Source of the DNA: Paenibacillus sp. RUD330
GTDB lineage: Bacteria; Bacillota; Bacilli; Paenibacillales; Paenibacillaceae
Assembly (NCBI RefSeq): GCF_002243345.2
Contig: NZ_CP022655.2
Coordinates: 3,226,501-3,290,500 of the forward strand
Direction of reading: 5' to 3'
Length of the DNA stretch: 64,000 nt
Below the pieces are notes generated by a model. That model ran no database searches. It was given only the letters and a program-made list of their open reading frames with translations, and was not told the DNA's origin. The translations under genes and the position numbers were made by a program. Below, one piece after another: positions 8,731-17,474 of the stretch (positions within the stretch are counted from its first letter, which is position 1; every line of letters starts with the position of its first letter).

Positions 8731-9159
8731 TCAATCCTGCGCCAGCCGCTTCCTCATACGGATGGCCGCGATCGGCGTTCCATCCGGCCCCTCCATCTTG
8801 CGGATGTCCCAAGGCATCCAGCCTGCGCCGGCATAGAACAACAGAGCCTTTCCATTGGGGCCGTGGCAGGTCAGATGGAGCTCCCGCACCCGCTCCGCGG
8901 CAGCCGCCTCCATCGCTTCCAGAAGCGCTGCGGCGGCTCCCTTGCCGCGGTAATCGGGACTTACGATGACATTGCCGAGCCATAACTTCCCTTCCGATTC
9001 ATACAGATTCGCATAAGCTGCGGGCGTCCCGTCCACGGCCTCGGTCAGCAGCGTCGGACAGATGCGTTCAGCCGCCGCAGCCTCAAGCTCGTCGGCACGC
9101 AATGGATATCCGCCCCTCGGCCCTGCTGAGATCCGCTCACGGCCTCTTCTCCTCTCCAC
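8731..9159 (-). CDS. GNAT N-acetyltransferase, N-terminus uncertain or truncated
   Basis: Up to 142 residues from a GTG at 9159. The acetyl-CoA binding core is clear: LWLGNVIVSPDYRGKGAAAALL (motif A) and LLFYAGAGW (motif B). The part before YPLRADELEAAAAERI is too short and basic (RRRGRER) to supply the usual first strand and helix, and an in-frame stop sits one codon upstream of the GTG. No good ribosome binding site precedes that GTG, while AGGGG precedes a TTG within the conserved part. Either translation starts later or the 5' end was lost. Substrate unknown. Confidence 0.7.
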   Translation of the reverse strand: MERRRGRERISAGPRGGYPLRADELEAAAAERICPTLLTEAVDGTPAAYANLYESEGKLWLGNVIVSPDYRGKGAAAALLEAMEAAAAERVRELHLTCHGPNGKALLFYAGAGWMPWDIRKMEGPDGTPIAAIRMRKRLAQD

Positions 9160-9387
9160 GCATCAGAGCTTATTGGATCAAGGTCAATTTCTCTTCACAC
9201 CGAAGCTCGAGGTGCGGGGCCAGCCTCCGTCTGGAGACGCCACCACCCTCATGAACTCCATGCTCCCCTCTCGTTCCCATACTCTTCAATTCGCCCTGGA
9301 GCTGCTTCTTCCTTCGGGACAAGACGGATAAAGCCGATTTTGGTATGCTGTAGAAAAATTGAACAGAGAGAGGCGGCCTCGACAACC

Positions 9388-9837
9388 ATGTCGAATTCCA
9401 TTGAACTGCGCGGCGCCGTGCCTGCGGATGCCGCGTCCCTGGCGGAGCTGCTGCTGGAGCTGACCGGGACGGATACCGATCCGGCGGCTCTGGCCGAGCG
9501 GCTGGACAGCTTGGCCGGCAGCGAAGGCATCCGGGTAGCCGTAGCCTCCGACGGAGAGCGGCTCGTCGGCACGGCGATGGGCGTAATCTGCCCCGATCTC
9601 GTCGGCGGCCTCCGCCCCTATTTGCTGATCGAGAACGTTGTTGTTTCGGCTCATTGCCGGGGCGGCGGCGTCGGAAAAAAGCTGATGGCGGATCTGGAAA
9701 GCTTCGCGAACGCGCATCAATGCACGTATATGATTCTCGTGTCCGGCTCCCGCCGCAGCGAAGCGCATGCCTTCTATGAATCGGTCGGCTTCGCCCGCGA
9801 AGCCGGCTTCAAGAAGAAGCTGCGTCCGCTTGCCTGA
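9388..9837 (+). CDS. GNAT N-acetyltransferase
   Basis: 149 residues starting MSNSIELRGAVPADAASLAE, chosen over an in-frame TTG at 9340 because the fold begins here and GAGAGAGG is upstream. The family signature LIENVVVSAHCRGGGVGKKLMADLE carries the acetyl-CoA pyrophosphate loop (here R-G-G-G-V-G), followed by HAFYESVGF near the C-terminus. Substrate unknown. It is divergent from the 8731-9159 GNAT gene and monocistronic. Confidence 0.85.
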   Translation: MSNSIELRGAVPADAASLAELLLELTGTDTDPAALAERLDSLAGSEGIRVAVASDGERLVGTAMGVICPDLVGGLRPYLLIENVVVSAHCRGGGVGKKLMADLESFANAHQCTYMILVSGSRRSEAHAFYESVGFAREAGFKKKLRPLA

Positions 9838-9907
9838 TGCAGGCTTGCCGCAGAAGCGGCCTTGACCGCCGACCTTTGCGCAGGCAGAAAAAGGCTGAAG
9901 CAAAGGA

Positions 9908-9945
9908 AGAAGCCCGCCTCCTCCGGCGGGCTTCTGCTCGTTGTG
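9908..9945 (+). terminator. Candidate terminator after the GNAT gene
   Basis: GAAGCCCGCC pairs with GGCGGGCTTC across a TCCTCC loop, then a mixed tail (TGCTCGTTGT). The stem is strong but the T tract is poor. It could also stop the convergent SGNH hydrolase transcript, whose side has TTCCTTTG. Confidence 0.55.
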
Positions 9946-10077
9946 GGGCGATCCGCCAGCAGAGTCCAGCTCCGCTCTCAAGCCGGAATGCCTGCCGCTT
10001 GTCGCCGATCTTTGCCTGTGCATTCGGCTTTTGTCGCTCTAATTCTGCCGATACTTTTCAGCACCCCAGAAGAACGG

Positions 10078-10704
10078 TTACGCCTTCACCGCGTTCAGCC
10101 AGGCCTCGGCGATCAGCGCGTTGCCCGCCGGGGAAGGATGGACGCCGTCCGGAGCCCAGTAAGCCGGTCCTGTCGCGGCCGCCGCTTGGGCGAACAGGCC
10201 GTCGAGCGGAACATAGAGAGCCTTGTATTCTCCCGCAAGCTCGCGCACGGCCTGGATCTTGGGATCCAGATCCTCGCGCCACGCCTTCTGCCCCTCATTC
10301 ACCGGCAGCACGAACGGCTCCACGAGAATGAGCTTCGGGGCGTTCTTCTCCAGCGCCCGTTCCAGGATGGATCGATACGTGTCCCGGTACGCTTCCGCGC
10401 TCAGCGGCACGCCGCTGTCGAACCGTCTCCAAGTATCGTTGATGCCGATATAGACCGACAGCCAGGACGGGCGCAGCTCCAGGCAGTCCTCCTCCCACCG
10501 GCTGGCGAGGTCGACGACGCGATCTCCCCCGATGCCTCTGTTGAGGAACTTCACGTCCTTGAGCGGATGCTTTCTTCCGAACTGAGCGGCTGCCATCAGA
10601 GCGTATCCGGAACCGAGGCTGTCTCCCTGGCTGCGGTCTCGCCCGGCGTCGGTAATGCTGTCGCCCTGAAACAATACGACGGCTCCATCTTCAATATAAG
10701 TCAT
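10078..10704 (-). CDS. SGNH/GDSL-family hydrolase
   Basis: 208 residues from the ATG at 10704, preceded by GGAGG nine bases away. All four SGNH blocks are present: Ser in FQGDSITDAG, Gly in NRGIGGDRVVDLA, Asn in IGINDTW, and Asp/His in DGVHPSPAGN. These form the active site of a serine esterase or lipase, commonly a carbohydrate or rhamnogalacturonan acetylesterase. There is no signal peptide, so it is probably cytoplasmic. The exact substrate cannot be read from the sequence. Confidence 0.92.
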   Translation of the reverse strand: MTYIEDGAVVLFQGDSITDAGRDRSQGDSLGSGYALMAAAQFGRKHPLKDVKFLNRGIGGDRVVDLASRWEEDCLELRPSWLSVYIGINDTWRRFDSGVPLSAEAYRDTYRSILERALEKNAPKLILVEPFVLPVNEGQKAWREDLDPKIQAVRELAGEYKALYVPLDGLFAQAAAATGPAYWAPDGVHPSPAGNALIAEAWLNAVKA

Positions 10705-10788
10705 GTATGTACACCTCCATCGCCCATTATACACCTTGACGAGTAAAATGGAGACGCATTCATCCGTTGAACATCAAGCGGATAATCA

Positions 10789-10821
10789 GAGCAGAAAGGC
10801 GGCCCCGGAACCGAGGCCGCC
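10789..10821 (-). terminator. Rho-independent terminator after the YeiH-type gene
   Basis: Read on the minus strand, GGCGGCC pairs with GGCCGCC, followed by TTTCTG. It lies about 50 nt past the stop at 10874. Confidence 0.65.
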
Positions 10822-10873
10822 CAACTATCCATCCTTCTGCGAATGCCGACTCCAGCCATCGAGGAGCGCAGGC

Positions 10874-11941
10874 TCAGCCCTGCGCGAGTCCGAGCAGATG
10901 GACCAGGCCGAAGCCGATCGCCGTCAGCAGCACCGAGCCGGCAAGCCCCGCCGCGAAAGCCTTTGGTCCAAGCCGCCTGAACATTTTGACGTCTACGCCC
11001 AGTCCGAGTCCAGCCATCGCCATGGCGATCAGCAGGTAAGCCGCCGTGACCAGCGCGGAAGCTGCAGCCTCCGGAACCAGCCCTGTCGTATGGATGGCGC
11101 TGACCGCCAGAAATCCGAAAATAAACCAGGGTATCGTCACCGGCGTTTTTGCTGCGGCTCCGTTTCCGCTGCCGGCGCGGCTTTTCCTGGCCGTCCACAT
11201 GCCGAGCAGCAGCGCGACCGGGACCAGCATCGCCACGCGGGCAAGCTTGACGACGACGGCCATGTCGACCGCCTCGCGTCCGCCCGGCGCCGCCGCAGCC
11301 AGCACATGGGCAACCTCATGGAGCGTCGAGCCGGAGAAGATTCCGTAACCCGAAGCGCTCATTCCAAGCACCGGATAGAGCAGCGTGTAGATCAGCGTGA
11401 AGATGGTGCCGAGGATAGCGACGACCGCTGCAGCCGCAGCCGTCTCCTCCTCCTTGGCCTTGAGCTGCGGCGATATGGCCGCGACGGCCGCCGCGCCGCA
11501 GATCGCGGTTCCGCAGGCGGTGAGCAGTCCCAGATTCCGGCTTGTTCCCAGACGCGAAGCGATCCAGGCGACGAATGGAATCGTCACCGCGATGTGGATG
11601 GCGTCGATGGCGAGCACCCGGGGTCCGGCCGACACGATGTCGCCGAGATTCAGCCTCATGCCGAGCAGGACGATGCCCGCCCGCAGCAGCGTTTTCGAGG
11701 CGAACGAGATGCCCGTTCCTGCCGCCGCCGGCACTCCTCCCGCAAAATGCCGGTAGGCCATGCCAAGCACGATTGCCAGCACCAGCGGACCGAATACCTG
11801 GAATCCCGGCAGCTCGGCGATCATCTTCGCCGCAGCCGCCAGCATCGCCGTCAGGAAAAGCCCGAAGGCGAACCCCTTGTTTCCGGGCAGCTGCTTGAAT
11901 GCCGCCTGTATCTGTACCTGAACCTGTGTCAAACCCTTCAC
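10874..11941 (-). CDS. YeiH/UPF0324-family membrane protein, putative sulfate/sulfonate exporter
   Basis: About 355 residues with ~10 predicted transmembrane helices. Family blocks include LLRAGIVLLGMRLN, TACGTAICGAAAVAAI and SGSTLHEVAHVLAA. The frame is open to an ATG at 12016, but a strong promoter at 11964-11992 places the transcript start near 11957, so translation should begin at GTG 11941 or TTG 11932; GGAAGG lies eight bases before the TTG. Family members have been proposed as sulfate or sulfonate exporters, often paired with a LysR regulator. The LysR gene here that resembles that type is ~33 kb away (44756-45667). Confidence 0.85.
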   Translation of the reverse strand: MKGLTQVQVQIQAAFKQLPGNKGFAFGLFLTAMLAAAAKMIAELPGFQVFGPLVLAIVLGMAYRHFAGGVPAAAGTGISFASKTLLRAGIVLLGMRLNLGDIVSAGPRVLAIDAIHIAVTIPFVAWIASRLGTSRNLGLLTACGTAICGAAAVAAISPQLKAKEEETAAAAAVVAILGTIFTLIYTLLYPVLGMSASGYGIFSGSTLHEVAHVLAAAAPGGREAVDMAVVVKLARVAMLVPVALLLGMWTARKSRAGSGNGAAAKTPVTIPWFIFGFLAVSAIHTTGLVPEAAASALVTAAYLLIAMAMAGLGLGVDVKMFRRLGPKAFAAGLAGSVLLTAIGFGLVHLLGLAQG

Positions 11942-11963
11942 CTTCCGTCCTGTTGTTGATTTC

Positions 11964-11992
11964 ACTATAGGACAGTTGGGGAGGGATGTGAA
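11964..11992 (-). promoter_or_regulatory. Predicted sigma-A promoter of the YeiH-type gene
   Basis: TTCACA (-35) and TATAGT (-10) are separated by exactly 17 nt, each with one mismatch to consensus. It lies inside the longest possible reading frame of the gene and so argues for a later start codon. Confidence 0.7.
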
Positions 11993-12063
11993 ATTCAGAT
12001 CCTCTATGCCTGTCATCAGGAAAGCTTATGCGGACGATGAAGGATGCAGGCGCTCCGTCCTGC

Positions 12064-12351
12064 TCAGCGAAACATTCCCCATAGCTTGATGAGGTGGAAA
12101 GTATTGTTCGGATCGATCTTGAGGCTCAGCACGAACTGGACCAGCTGCTCCTCCTGAGTATCCGTCAGCTTTTCCTGCAGGATGCCGGCTCCGTTGCGGA
12201 CCAGCTTTTTCACTTTGGCGCGGTCGGCCAGATCGTACTTCGTAATTCCGTTCACGAGCAGCTTGATGCGATCCTTCACCGCCGGATTTTTCAGCTTCAG
12301 CTTGACGCGTTCTACGAATTCGGGCCGTATTCCGTACTTTACGTAGCTCAT
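12064..12351 (-). CDS. spoVIF: Stage VI sporulation protein F (SpoVIF/YjcC-like)
   Basis: 95 residues from the ATG at 12351, with GGAGG eleven bases upstream. The sequence begins MSYVKYGIRPEFVERVKLKL and ends IDPNNTFHLIKLWGMFR. I recall this as the Paenibacillus form of SpoVIF, a small protein needed in Bacillus for late spore-coat assembly and under sporulation sigma factors. It sits between the YeiH-type gene and the end of the recG operon, separated from the latter by a terminator. The name rests on remembered family similarity. Confidence 0.72.
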   Translation of the reverse strand: MSYVKYGIRPEFVERVKLKLKNPAVKDRIKLLVNGITKYDLADRAKVKKLVRNGAGILQEKLTDTQEEQLVQFVLSLKIDPNNTFHLIKLWGMFR

Positions 12352-12465
12352 GCAGCCAGGCACCTCCATCGATTTGGTCGGGCAACACCCCAAAAACCAC
12401 CGATGTTATCCTATGCCGGGCCCATCCGAGAGTTTCCTGAGAAAGGCGAATTAAGCGCATGGGAC

Positions 12466-12502
12466 GCAAAAACGCCCCGCAGCCGGTCAGCAGCTGCGGG
12501 GC
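12466..12502 (-). terminator. Rho-independent terminator of the recG operon
   Basis: On the minus strand GCCCCGCAGC pairs with GCTGCGGGGC and is followed by GTTTTTG. It lies ~150 nt past the recG stop. The stretch 12503-12648 has a second weak inverted repeat (ACCTCAGC/GCTGAGGT) and no gene. Confidence 0.85.
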
Positions 12503-12648
12503 AGGACCTCAGCCGCCAACTGCTGAGGTGCAAGACCCAGATATTACGGGCAAAACAAGACACGGTTGTCGATGCCCAGCTTGAATCTGATTGCTGTGAT
12601 ACCTCGAATCCTTGGCGACTGCCGCTCCAGGCACGGAAACGCCAAGGC

Positions 12649-14715
12649 TCAGTCGAGCTGCGCTCCCTGGAAGATCGGATCCTTGGCAAGCATCGCCCTA
12701 ATGTCGGCGTAGGCCGATGCGGTCCAGAAATCAGGCTCGGCGGCGATGTCCGCCGCATCGTCCCGGGCGGCCTCCAGCACGGCGAAGTCAGCGGCCATGT
12801 CGGCCAGCTTGAAGTCCGGCAGGCCGCTCTGCTTCGTGCCGAAGAAATCGCCGGGACCCCTCAGCTCCAGATCGCGCCGCGCCACCTCGAAGCCGTCGTC
12901 GGTCTCCTGCATGACGGCCATCCGCTCGCGGCCGGTCTCGGTCTTCGGATCCGCCACGAGCACGCAGTAAGAGGCATGGGCGCCGCGCCCTACCCGGCCG
13001 CGCAGCTGATGCAGCTGCGAGAGGCCGAAGCGCTCCGCGTCCATGATGATCATCAGCGTCGCGTTGGGAACGTCGACGCCGACCTCCACGACCGTCGTCG
13101 CGACGAGCACCTGCAGCTCGTTCTCGCCGAACGCCCGCATGACCTCGTCCTTCTCGGCCGTCGTCATCCTGCCATGCAGCAGGCCGACCTTCAGATCCGG
13201 GAAAGCCTGCTGCAGCTGCACGAACTGATCGATCGCATTCTGCACGTCCAGCTTCTCGGATTCCTCGATGAGCGGGCAGATGACATAAGCCTGCCGTCCT
13301 TCCGCCGTCTCCCTGCGGATGAACCCGAATACCCGGTCCATCATGCCATGCTTGACCCAATAGGTTTTGATCGGGATGCGTCCCTTCGGGCGTTCCTTGA
13401 TCGTAGACACGTCCATGTCTCCGAACGCGGTAATGGCGAGCGTGCGCGGAATCGGCGTCGCCGTCATCGTCAGCACGTCCGGACTCGGTCCCTTGCGTCT
13501 GAGCACGCTGCGCTGATTGACGCCGAACCGATGCTGCTCATCCGTGACGACGAGACCAAGCGAGCGGAAAACGACGTCGTCCTGGATCAGCGCATGCGTC
13601 CCGATCAGCACGTCGATGAGCCCCATCTGCAGCCCGGCGAGCAGATCGCGGCGCTTGCGCTCCCCTACACTGCCGGTAAGCAGCGCGGTCTGGACGCCGG
13701 CCGACTCGTACAGCCTCGTCAGAGACCTCATATGCTGCTCCGCCAATATTTCCGTCGGCACCATGAGCGCTCCCTGATGCCCGGCCTTGACGGCCGCGAG
13801 CAGAGCGATGGCGGCGACGACCGTCTTGCCCGCGCCGACGTCGCCCTGCAGCAGGCGGTTCATCGCATGGGGCTGGCGCATGTCGGCAAGAATCTCATTG
13901 ACGACCTTCTTCTGGGCATCCGTCAGCTCGAACGGCAGCGATGCCGCGAACTGGCGGATGACCTCCGGATCGACCCGGTGGACGATGCCGTCCGCGCGGC
14001 GGCGGTTCAGCATCCGGTATGCCTGCAGCTTGAGCTGGAAGAAGAACAGCTCCTCGTAGACGAGCCTTCTGCGCGCGCCTTGCCCGTCCTGCGGATGCTC
14101 GGGATGATGGATATGCAGCACCGCCTCGGCTCTCGGCATGAGCTTGTACTTCGCCACGAGCCTCTCCGGAAGGTTCTCCTCCAGCAGGCTGCCGTATTGA
14201 GCCAGCGCTTGTCCGATCGTCTTGCGCATCCAAGCCTGCGTAATGCCGCCTCCGACCGAATAGACCGGCTGCAGCGTGCCCGTTTTGGCGACTCCCTTGT
14301 CGGGAAACTCCGAGTCGGTCACCGTCAGCTGCATCCGCCGGGCGTCCCATTTGCCTGTGAGCGTAATTTCCCGGCTCAGCGTCAGCTGATCCTTGAGGAA
14401 CATCCGGTTGAACCAGACCGCCGTCACCAGCTGCCCGTCCACTTCGGCCTTGCAGGTGATGCGGGCCTTTCCTTTGCCGAAGCGGGCGACCATCGGCAGC
14501 CCCCGGATTACGCCCTGAACGGTGATCTTCTCGCCGTCCTTCACCTCTCCGAGGGAACGGAGACGGTAATCCTCGTAGCGGAAAGGAAAATAGTTCAACA
14601 GATCGGCTGCGTTATAGATGCCAAAGGCGTGAAGCTCCTGCTCCTTCGGAGCGCTCACGCCTTTGATCTGCCTCAGCGGAATTTCTTCCAGCCGGGCAAG
14701 AGGATTATGGGTCAT
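12649..14715 (-). CDS. recG: ATP-dependent DNA helicase RecG
   Basis: 688 residues, the normal length. Domain order: an OB-fold wedge domain (about 60-160) that grips branched DNA, then two RecA-like motor domains. Visible motifs are Walker A DVGAGKTVVAAIALL, Walker B VVTDEQHRFGV, motif III TMTATPIPRTLA and motif VI QLRGRVGRG. RecG remodels stalled replication forks and Holliday junctions. Its ATG overlaps the stop of the DegV-type gene by four bases (ATGA), so it is translationally coupled to the fatty acid kinase genes upstream. In B. subtilis recG lies in the same place behind yloV and sdaAB-sdaAA. Confidence 0.98.
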   Translation of the reverse strand: MTHNPLARLEEIPLRQIKGVSAPKEQELHAFGIYNAADLLNYFPFRYEDYRLRSLGEVKDGEKITVQGVIRGLPMVARFGKGKARITCKAEVDGQLVTAVWFNRMFLKDQLTLSREITLTGKWDARRMQLTVTDSEFPDKGVAKTGTLQPVYSVGGGITQAWMRKTIGQALAQYGSLLEENLPERLVAKYKLMPRAEAVLHIHHPEHPQDGQGARRRLVYEELFFFQLKLQAYRMLNRRRADGIVHRVDPEVIRQFAASLPFELTDAQKKVVNEILADMRQPHAMNRLLQGDVGAGKTVVAAIALLAAVKAGHQGALMVPTEILAEQHMRSLTRLYESAGVQTALLTGSVGERKRRDLLAGLQMGLIDVLIGTHALIQDDVVFRSLGLVVTDEQHRFGVNQRSVLRRKGPSPDVLTMTATPIPRTLAITAFGDMDVSTIKERPKGRIPIKTYWVKHGMMDRVFGFIRRETAEGRQAYVICPLIEESEKLDVQNAIDQFVQLQQAFPDLKVGLLHGRMTTAEKDEVMRAFGENELQVLVATTVVEVGVDVPNATLMIIMDAERFGLSQLHQLRGRVGRGAHASYCVLVADPKTETGRERMAVMQETDDGFEVARRDLELRGPGDFFGTKQSGLPDFKLADMAADFAVLEAARDDAADIAAEPDFWTASAYADIRAMLAKDPIFQGAQLD

Positions 14716-15569
14716 GCTCTCTGCATGAACACCGCTGCGGTACCTGGGCCTACATGGGCGCCGATGACAGGACCGAGCGTCGTGGTGGTCGTATGGCGGA
14801 TCTGGAACGAAGCGTTGATCGCTTCATACAGATCGAGCGCGGAGCCTCTTTGGTATCCCCAGGCGAAGTGGACCGCCACAGGATCGTCGCCGAACTTTTC
14901 CTTCAGCAGGTCAACGACGCGTTGCACCGCTTTTTTGGTGCCGCGGACCTTGTCCACGGGCGTGATGGAGCCTTCGTCATCGATGGACAGGATCGGCTTG
15001 ATATTGAGGATGGATCCGAAAAATGCCGAGGCTTTGCCGATCCGTCCGCCTTTCTGAAGGTATTCCAGCGTATCCACGAGGAAGTAGAGCCCCGTCTCCT
15101 TGCGCATCCGGTACACTTCGTCCAGAATTTCCTCCTTGGACGCGCCGGCCTCGGCCATCTCGGCGGCCTTCACGACCAGCATGCCGTTGCCGTAGGAAGC
15201 CGACTTGGAGTCCACCGCCGTAATGTCGGCCTCCCTCTCGATCAGCGATTGGGCAAGCAGAGCGGATTGGAAGGTGCCGCTGAACTGGGAGGACAGATGG
15301 ATGGAGATGATCGGCGCATCGGGAGATTCATCCAGAATCCGCTCGTATACGCTCATGAATTCGGACGGGGAAGGCTGCGATGTCGTCGGCAGCCCGCTGA
15401 ACTTCTCCAGCTTCTCGTAGAATTCATCGGCCTGGAGCGTAACGGAATCCAGATAGGATTCGGTTCCAAAAAGCACCTGGAGCGGCACCATCTCGATGTT
15501 CAGCCGCTCCCGGACTTCGCGCGGAATATCCGCTGTACTGTCGGTTACTATCCGAACCTTCGTCGTCAT
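14712..15569 (-). CDS. DegV-family fatty acid-binding protein (FakB-type)
   Basis: 285 residues beginning MTTKVRIVTDSTADIP, with GGAGG nine bases upstream. DegV signatures include TSQPSPSEF, the SSQFSGTFQSA loop, and a C-terminal HVGPGTAAVF; the Ser and His that hold the fatty acid carboxylate in FakB proteins fall in these blocks. FakB presents a bound acyl chain to FakA for phosphorylation. It lies immediately downstream of fakA, 78 nt away, which supports this role. It occupies the place of the serine dehydratase genes sdaAB-sdaAA of B. subtilis. Confidence 0.92.
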   Translation of the reverse strand: MTTKVRIVTDSTADIPREVRERLNIEMVPLQVLFGTESYLDSVTLQADEFYEKLEKFSGLPTTSQPSPSEFMSVYERILDESPDAPIISIHLSSQFSGTFQSALLAQSLIEREADITAVDSKSASYGNGMLVVKAAEMAEAGASKEEILDEVYRMRKETGLYFLVDTLEYLQKGGRIGKASAFFGSILNIKPILSIDDEGSITPVDKVRGTKKAVQRVVDLLKEKFGDDPVAVHFAWGYQRGSALDLYEAINASFQIRHTTTTTLGPVIGAHVGPGTAAVFMQRA

Positions 15570-15647
15570 TAACGTCAACCTCCACGGACTGCTGCTGTTC
15601 GGCTGGAGGACGATCTGTTCCAACCGTCCTCCAGCCGGATATCCCCG

Positions 15648-17456
15648 TTATTCCAGGGCAAACAAATAAGGGTAAAGCGGTTGTCCGCCTTCATGCACTT
15701 CAAGCTCGACATCCGGGTGGGCATCGGCGATCCAGGCCGCCAGCTCCTCCGTGCCTTCTACCGTGGAATCTTCTCCCGTAAGGATGGTCAGCAGGTCGCC
15801 GCCATCCGCCAGCAGGCGTCCGACAAGTCCCTTGCAGGACTCCAGGAGCGTCGGCTCCGAGACGACGATCGCCTTCTCGAAGATGCCGATGTAATCGCCC
15901 TCACGGACTTCCACGCCGTCGATCTCGGTATTGCGGACGGCTTGCGTGACGCTTCCCGAACGCACCGCCTTGGCCGCGCCGGCCATGAGAGCGTTGTTGC
16001 GCTCCGGCGTCTCGTTCTCCTTGAAGGCGAGCACCGCCGCGAGGCCTTGCGGCACTGTACGGGTCGGGATGACGCTTACGCTGCGGCCGGACAGCTCGGC
16101 TGCCTGCTCAGCGGCGAGTATGATGTTGCTGTTGTTCGGGAGCAGATAGATGTGCTCGGCCGGCAGCGCTTCGATCGCGTTGACGAAATCCTCGGTGCTC
16201 GGATTCATCGTCTGTCCCCCGGACAGCACGACATCGACGTTGTTGTCGAGGAAGATGCCGGAGATGCCGTCACCGATCGCGACGGCGATAATGCCGTAAG
16301 GAGCCCATTCATGAACGGATTCCGGAGGCGTCTGCAGAGCGGAAGCCGACCCCGCCAGCACTTCCGCTACGGCAAGCGCCTCGTCCGCAGCCATGTCCAG
16401 ACCGCGTACCGCTTCGTTGAAGGCATCCTCGCCGAGCAGCTCCCGGTGCTGCTCCCTCATGTTGAGAATATGGAAATCCGTCAGCTCGCCGTATGGAAGA
16501 GACAGATTCAGCACGTCGCCGGGGCGGCGGGAGTGGACGTGGACCTTGACGAGGTCTTCTTCGGCGATGACCAGAATGGAGTCGCCGTCCTTCGCCAGCT
16601 GCTGCCGATAGCCTTCTTCATCGAAGGCCGGAGCTCCCGGCAGAGCAAGCTTGGGCTTGATGAAGAACTCCATGTCGTAGAAAAATTCGATCTCGCTCGT
16701 CGATAGCCGCGCCTGGGCTTTGGCTCCGGAACGGCCTGCCGGCTGCGGGCTTGCAGGATAAGCCGGCAGAGGATCGGAGGAGCGGCCATGCTCGCGGAAG
16801 GCCTCGACCGGGGCGGCTTCCGAAAGCGCGGGCAGCCGATTCTCGACAAAGTAGGCCAAGAAGCCCTCGTAGATGAGCACCAGCCCTTGGCCGCCGGAAT
16901 CGACGACTCCGACCTGCTTCAGCACCGGAAGCATCTCCTGCGTGCGCCGCAGCGTCTCTTCCGCCTGAGACAGCACCTCCCTCATCAGGGATTCCATGTC
17001 GTCCGTACGCCGTGCTGCCGTCTGGGCATGGCGGGCCGTCTCCCTGGCTACCGTCAGGATCGTGCCTTCGACCGGCTTCACGACGGCCTTGTAGGCCATG
17101 TCGACTCCTTGCTGCAGGGCGGCGGCGAATTGCACGGGACCTGCCTCGTCCAGGCCGGCCAGCGCTTTTGCGGTTCCGCGGAAAAGCTGGGACAGAATGA
17201 CCCCGGAATTGCCTCGGGCGCCCATCAAAAGGCCTTTGGACAAAGCCTCAGCCGTACGGCCCACCGAGTCCGATTTCTTATTCTGCAGCTCCCGCACTCC
17301 GGAAGCCATCGTCAAGTTCATATTCGTACCCGTATCGCCGTCGGGAACGGGGAATACATTCAAAGCGTTGACGCGTTCCGCGCCCCGCTGCAAATTCTCC
17401 GCACCGAGCAAAACCATACCGGCGAAGTCCGAACCGTTAATAAAGCGCTTTCCCAA
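15648..17456 (-). CDS. fakA: Fatty acid kinase subunit FakA (YloV, DAK2 domain)
   Basis: 602 residues from a TTG start at 17456, with AAGGGG nine bases upstream. The N-terminal DhaL/DAK2 kinase domain includes the nucleotide/Mg loop PVPDGDTGTNMNLT and ARGNSGVILSQ. The middle and C-terminal domains carry GGQTMNPSTEDFV and NNSNIILAAEQA, typical of YloV. A Pro/Ser-rich linker is visible around residue 240. FakA phosphorylates FakB-bound fatty acids, feeding PlsX/PlsY phospholipid synthesis. It lies between yloU and the FakB-type gene on one apparent operon that ends with recG. Confidence 0.95.
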   Translation of the reverse strand: MGKRFINGSDFAGMVLLGAENLQRGAERVNALNVFPVPDGDTGTNMNLTMASGVRELQNKKSDSVGRTAEALSKGLLMGARGNSGVILSQLFRGTAKALAGLDEAGPVQFAAALQQGVDMAYKAVVKPVEGTILTVARETARHAQTAARRTDDMESLMREVLSQAEETLRRTQEMLPVLKQVGVVDSGGQGLVLIYEGFLAYFVENRLPALSEAAPVEAFREHGRSSDPLPAYPASPQPAGRSGAKAQARLSTSEIEFFYDMEFFIKPKLALPGAPAFDEEGYRQQLAKDGDSILVIAEEDLVKVHVHSRRPGDVLNLSLPYGELTDFHILNMREQHRELLGEDAFNEAVRGLDMAADEALAVAEVLAGSASALQTPPESVHEWAPYGIIAVAIGDGISGIFLDNNVDVVLSGGQTMNPSTEDFVNAIEALPAEHIYLLPNNSNIILAAEQAAELSGRSVSVIPTRTVPQGLAAVLAFKENETPERNNALMAGAAKAVRSGSVTQAVRNTEIDGVEVREGDYIGIFEKAIVVSEPTLLESCKGLVGRLLADGGDLLTILTGEDSTVEGTEELAAWIADAHPDVELEVHEGGQPLYPYLFALE

Positions 17457-17474
17457 GCAAAATTTCCCCTTCCA

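Noticed and set aside
12094-15057. A 987-codon plus-strand open frame opposite recG and the DegV-type gene
   Set aside because: Fully antisense to well-conserved genes with correct motifs; no ribosome binding site or family resemblance.
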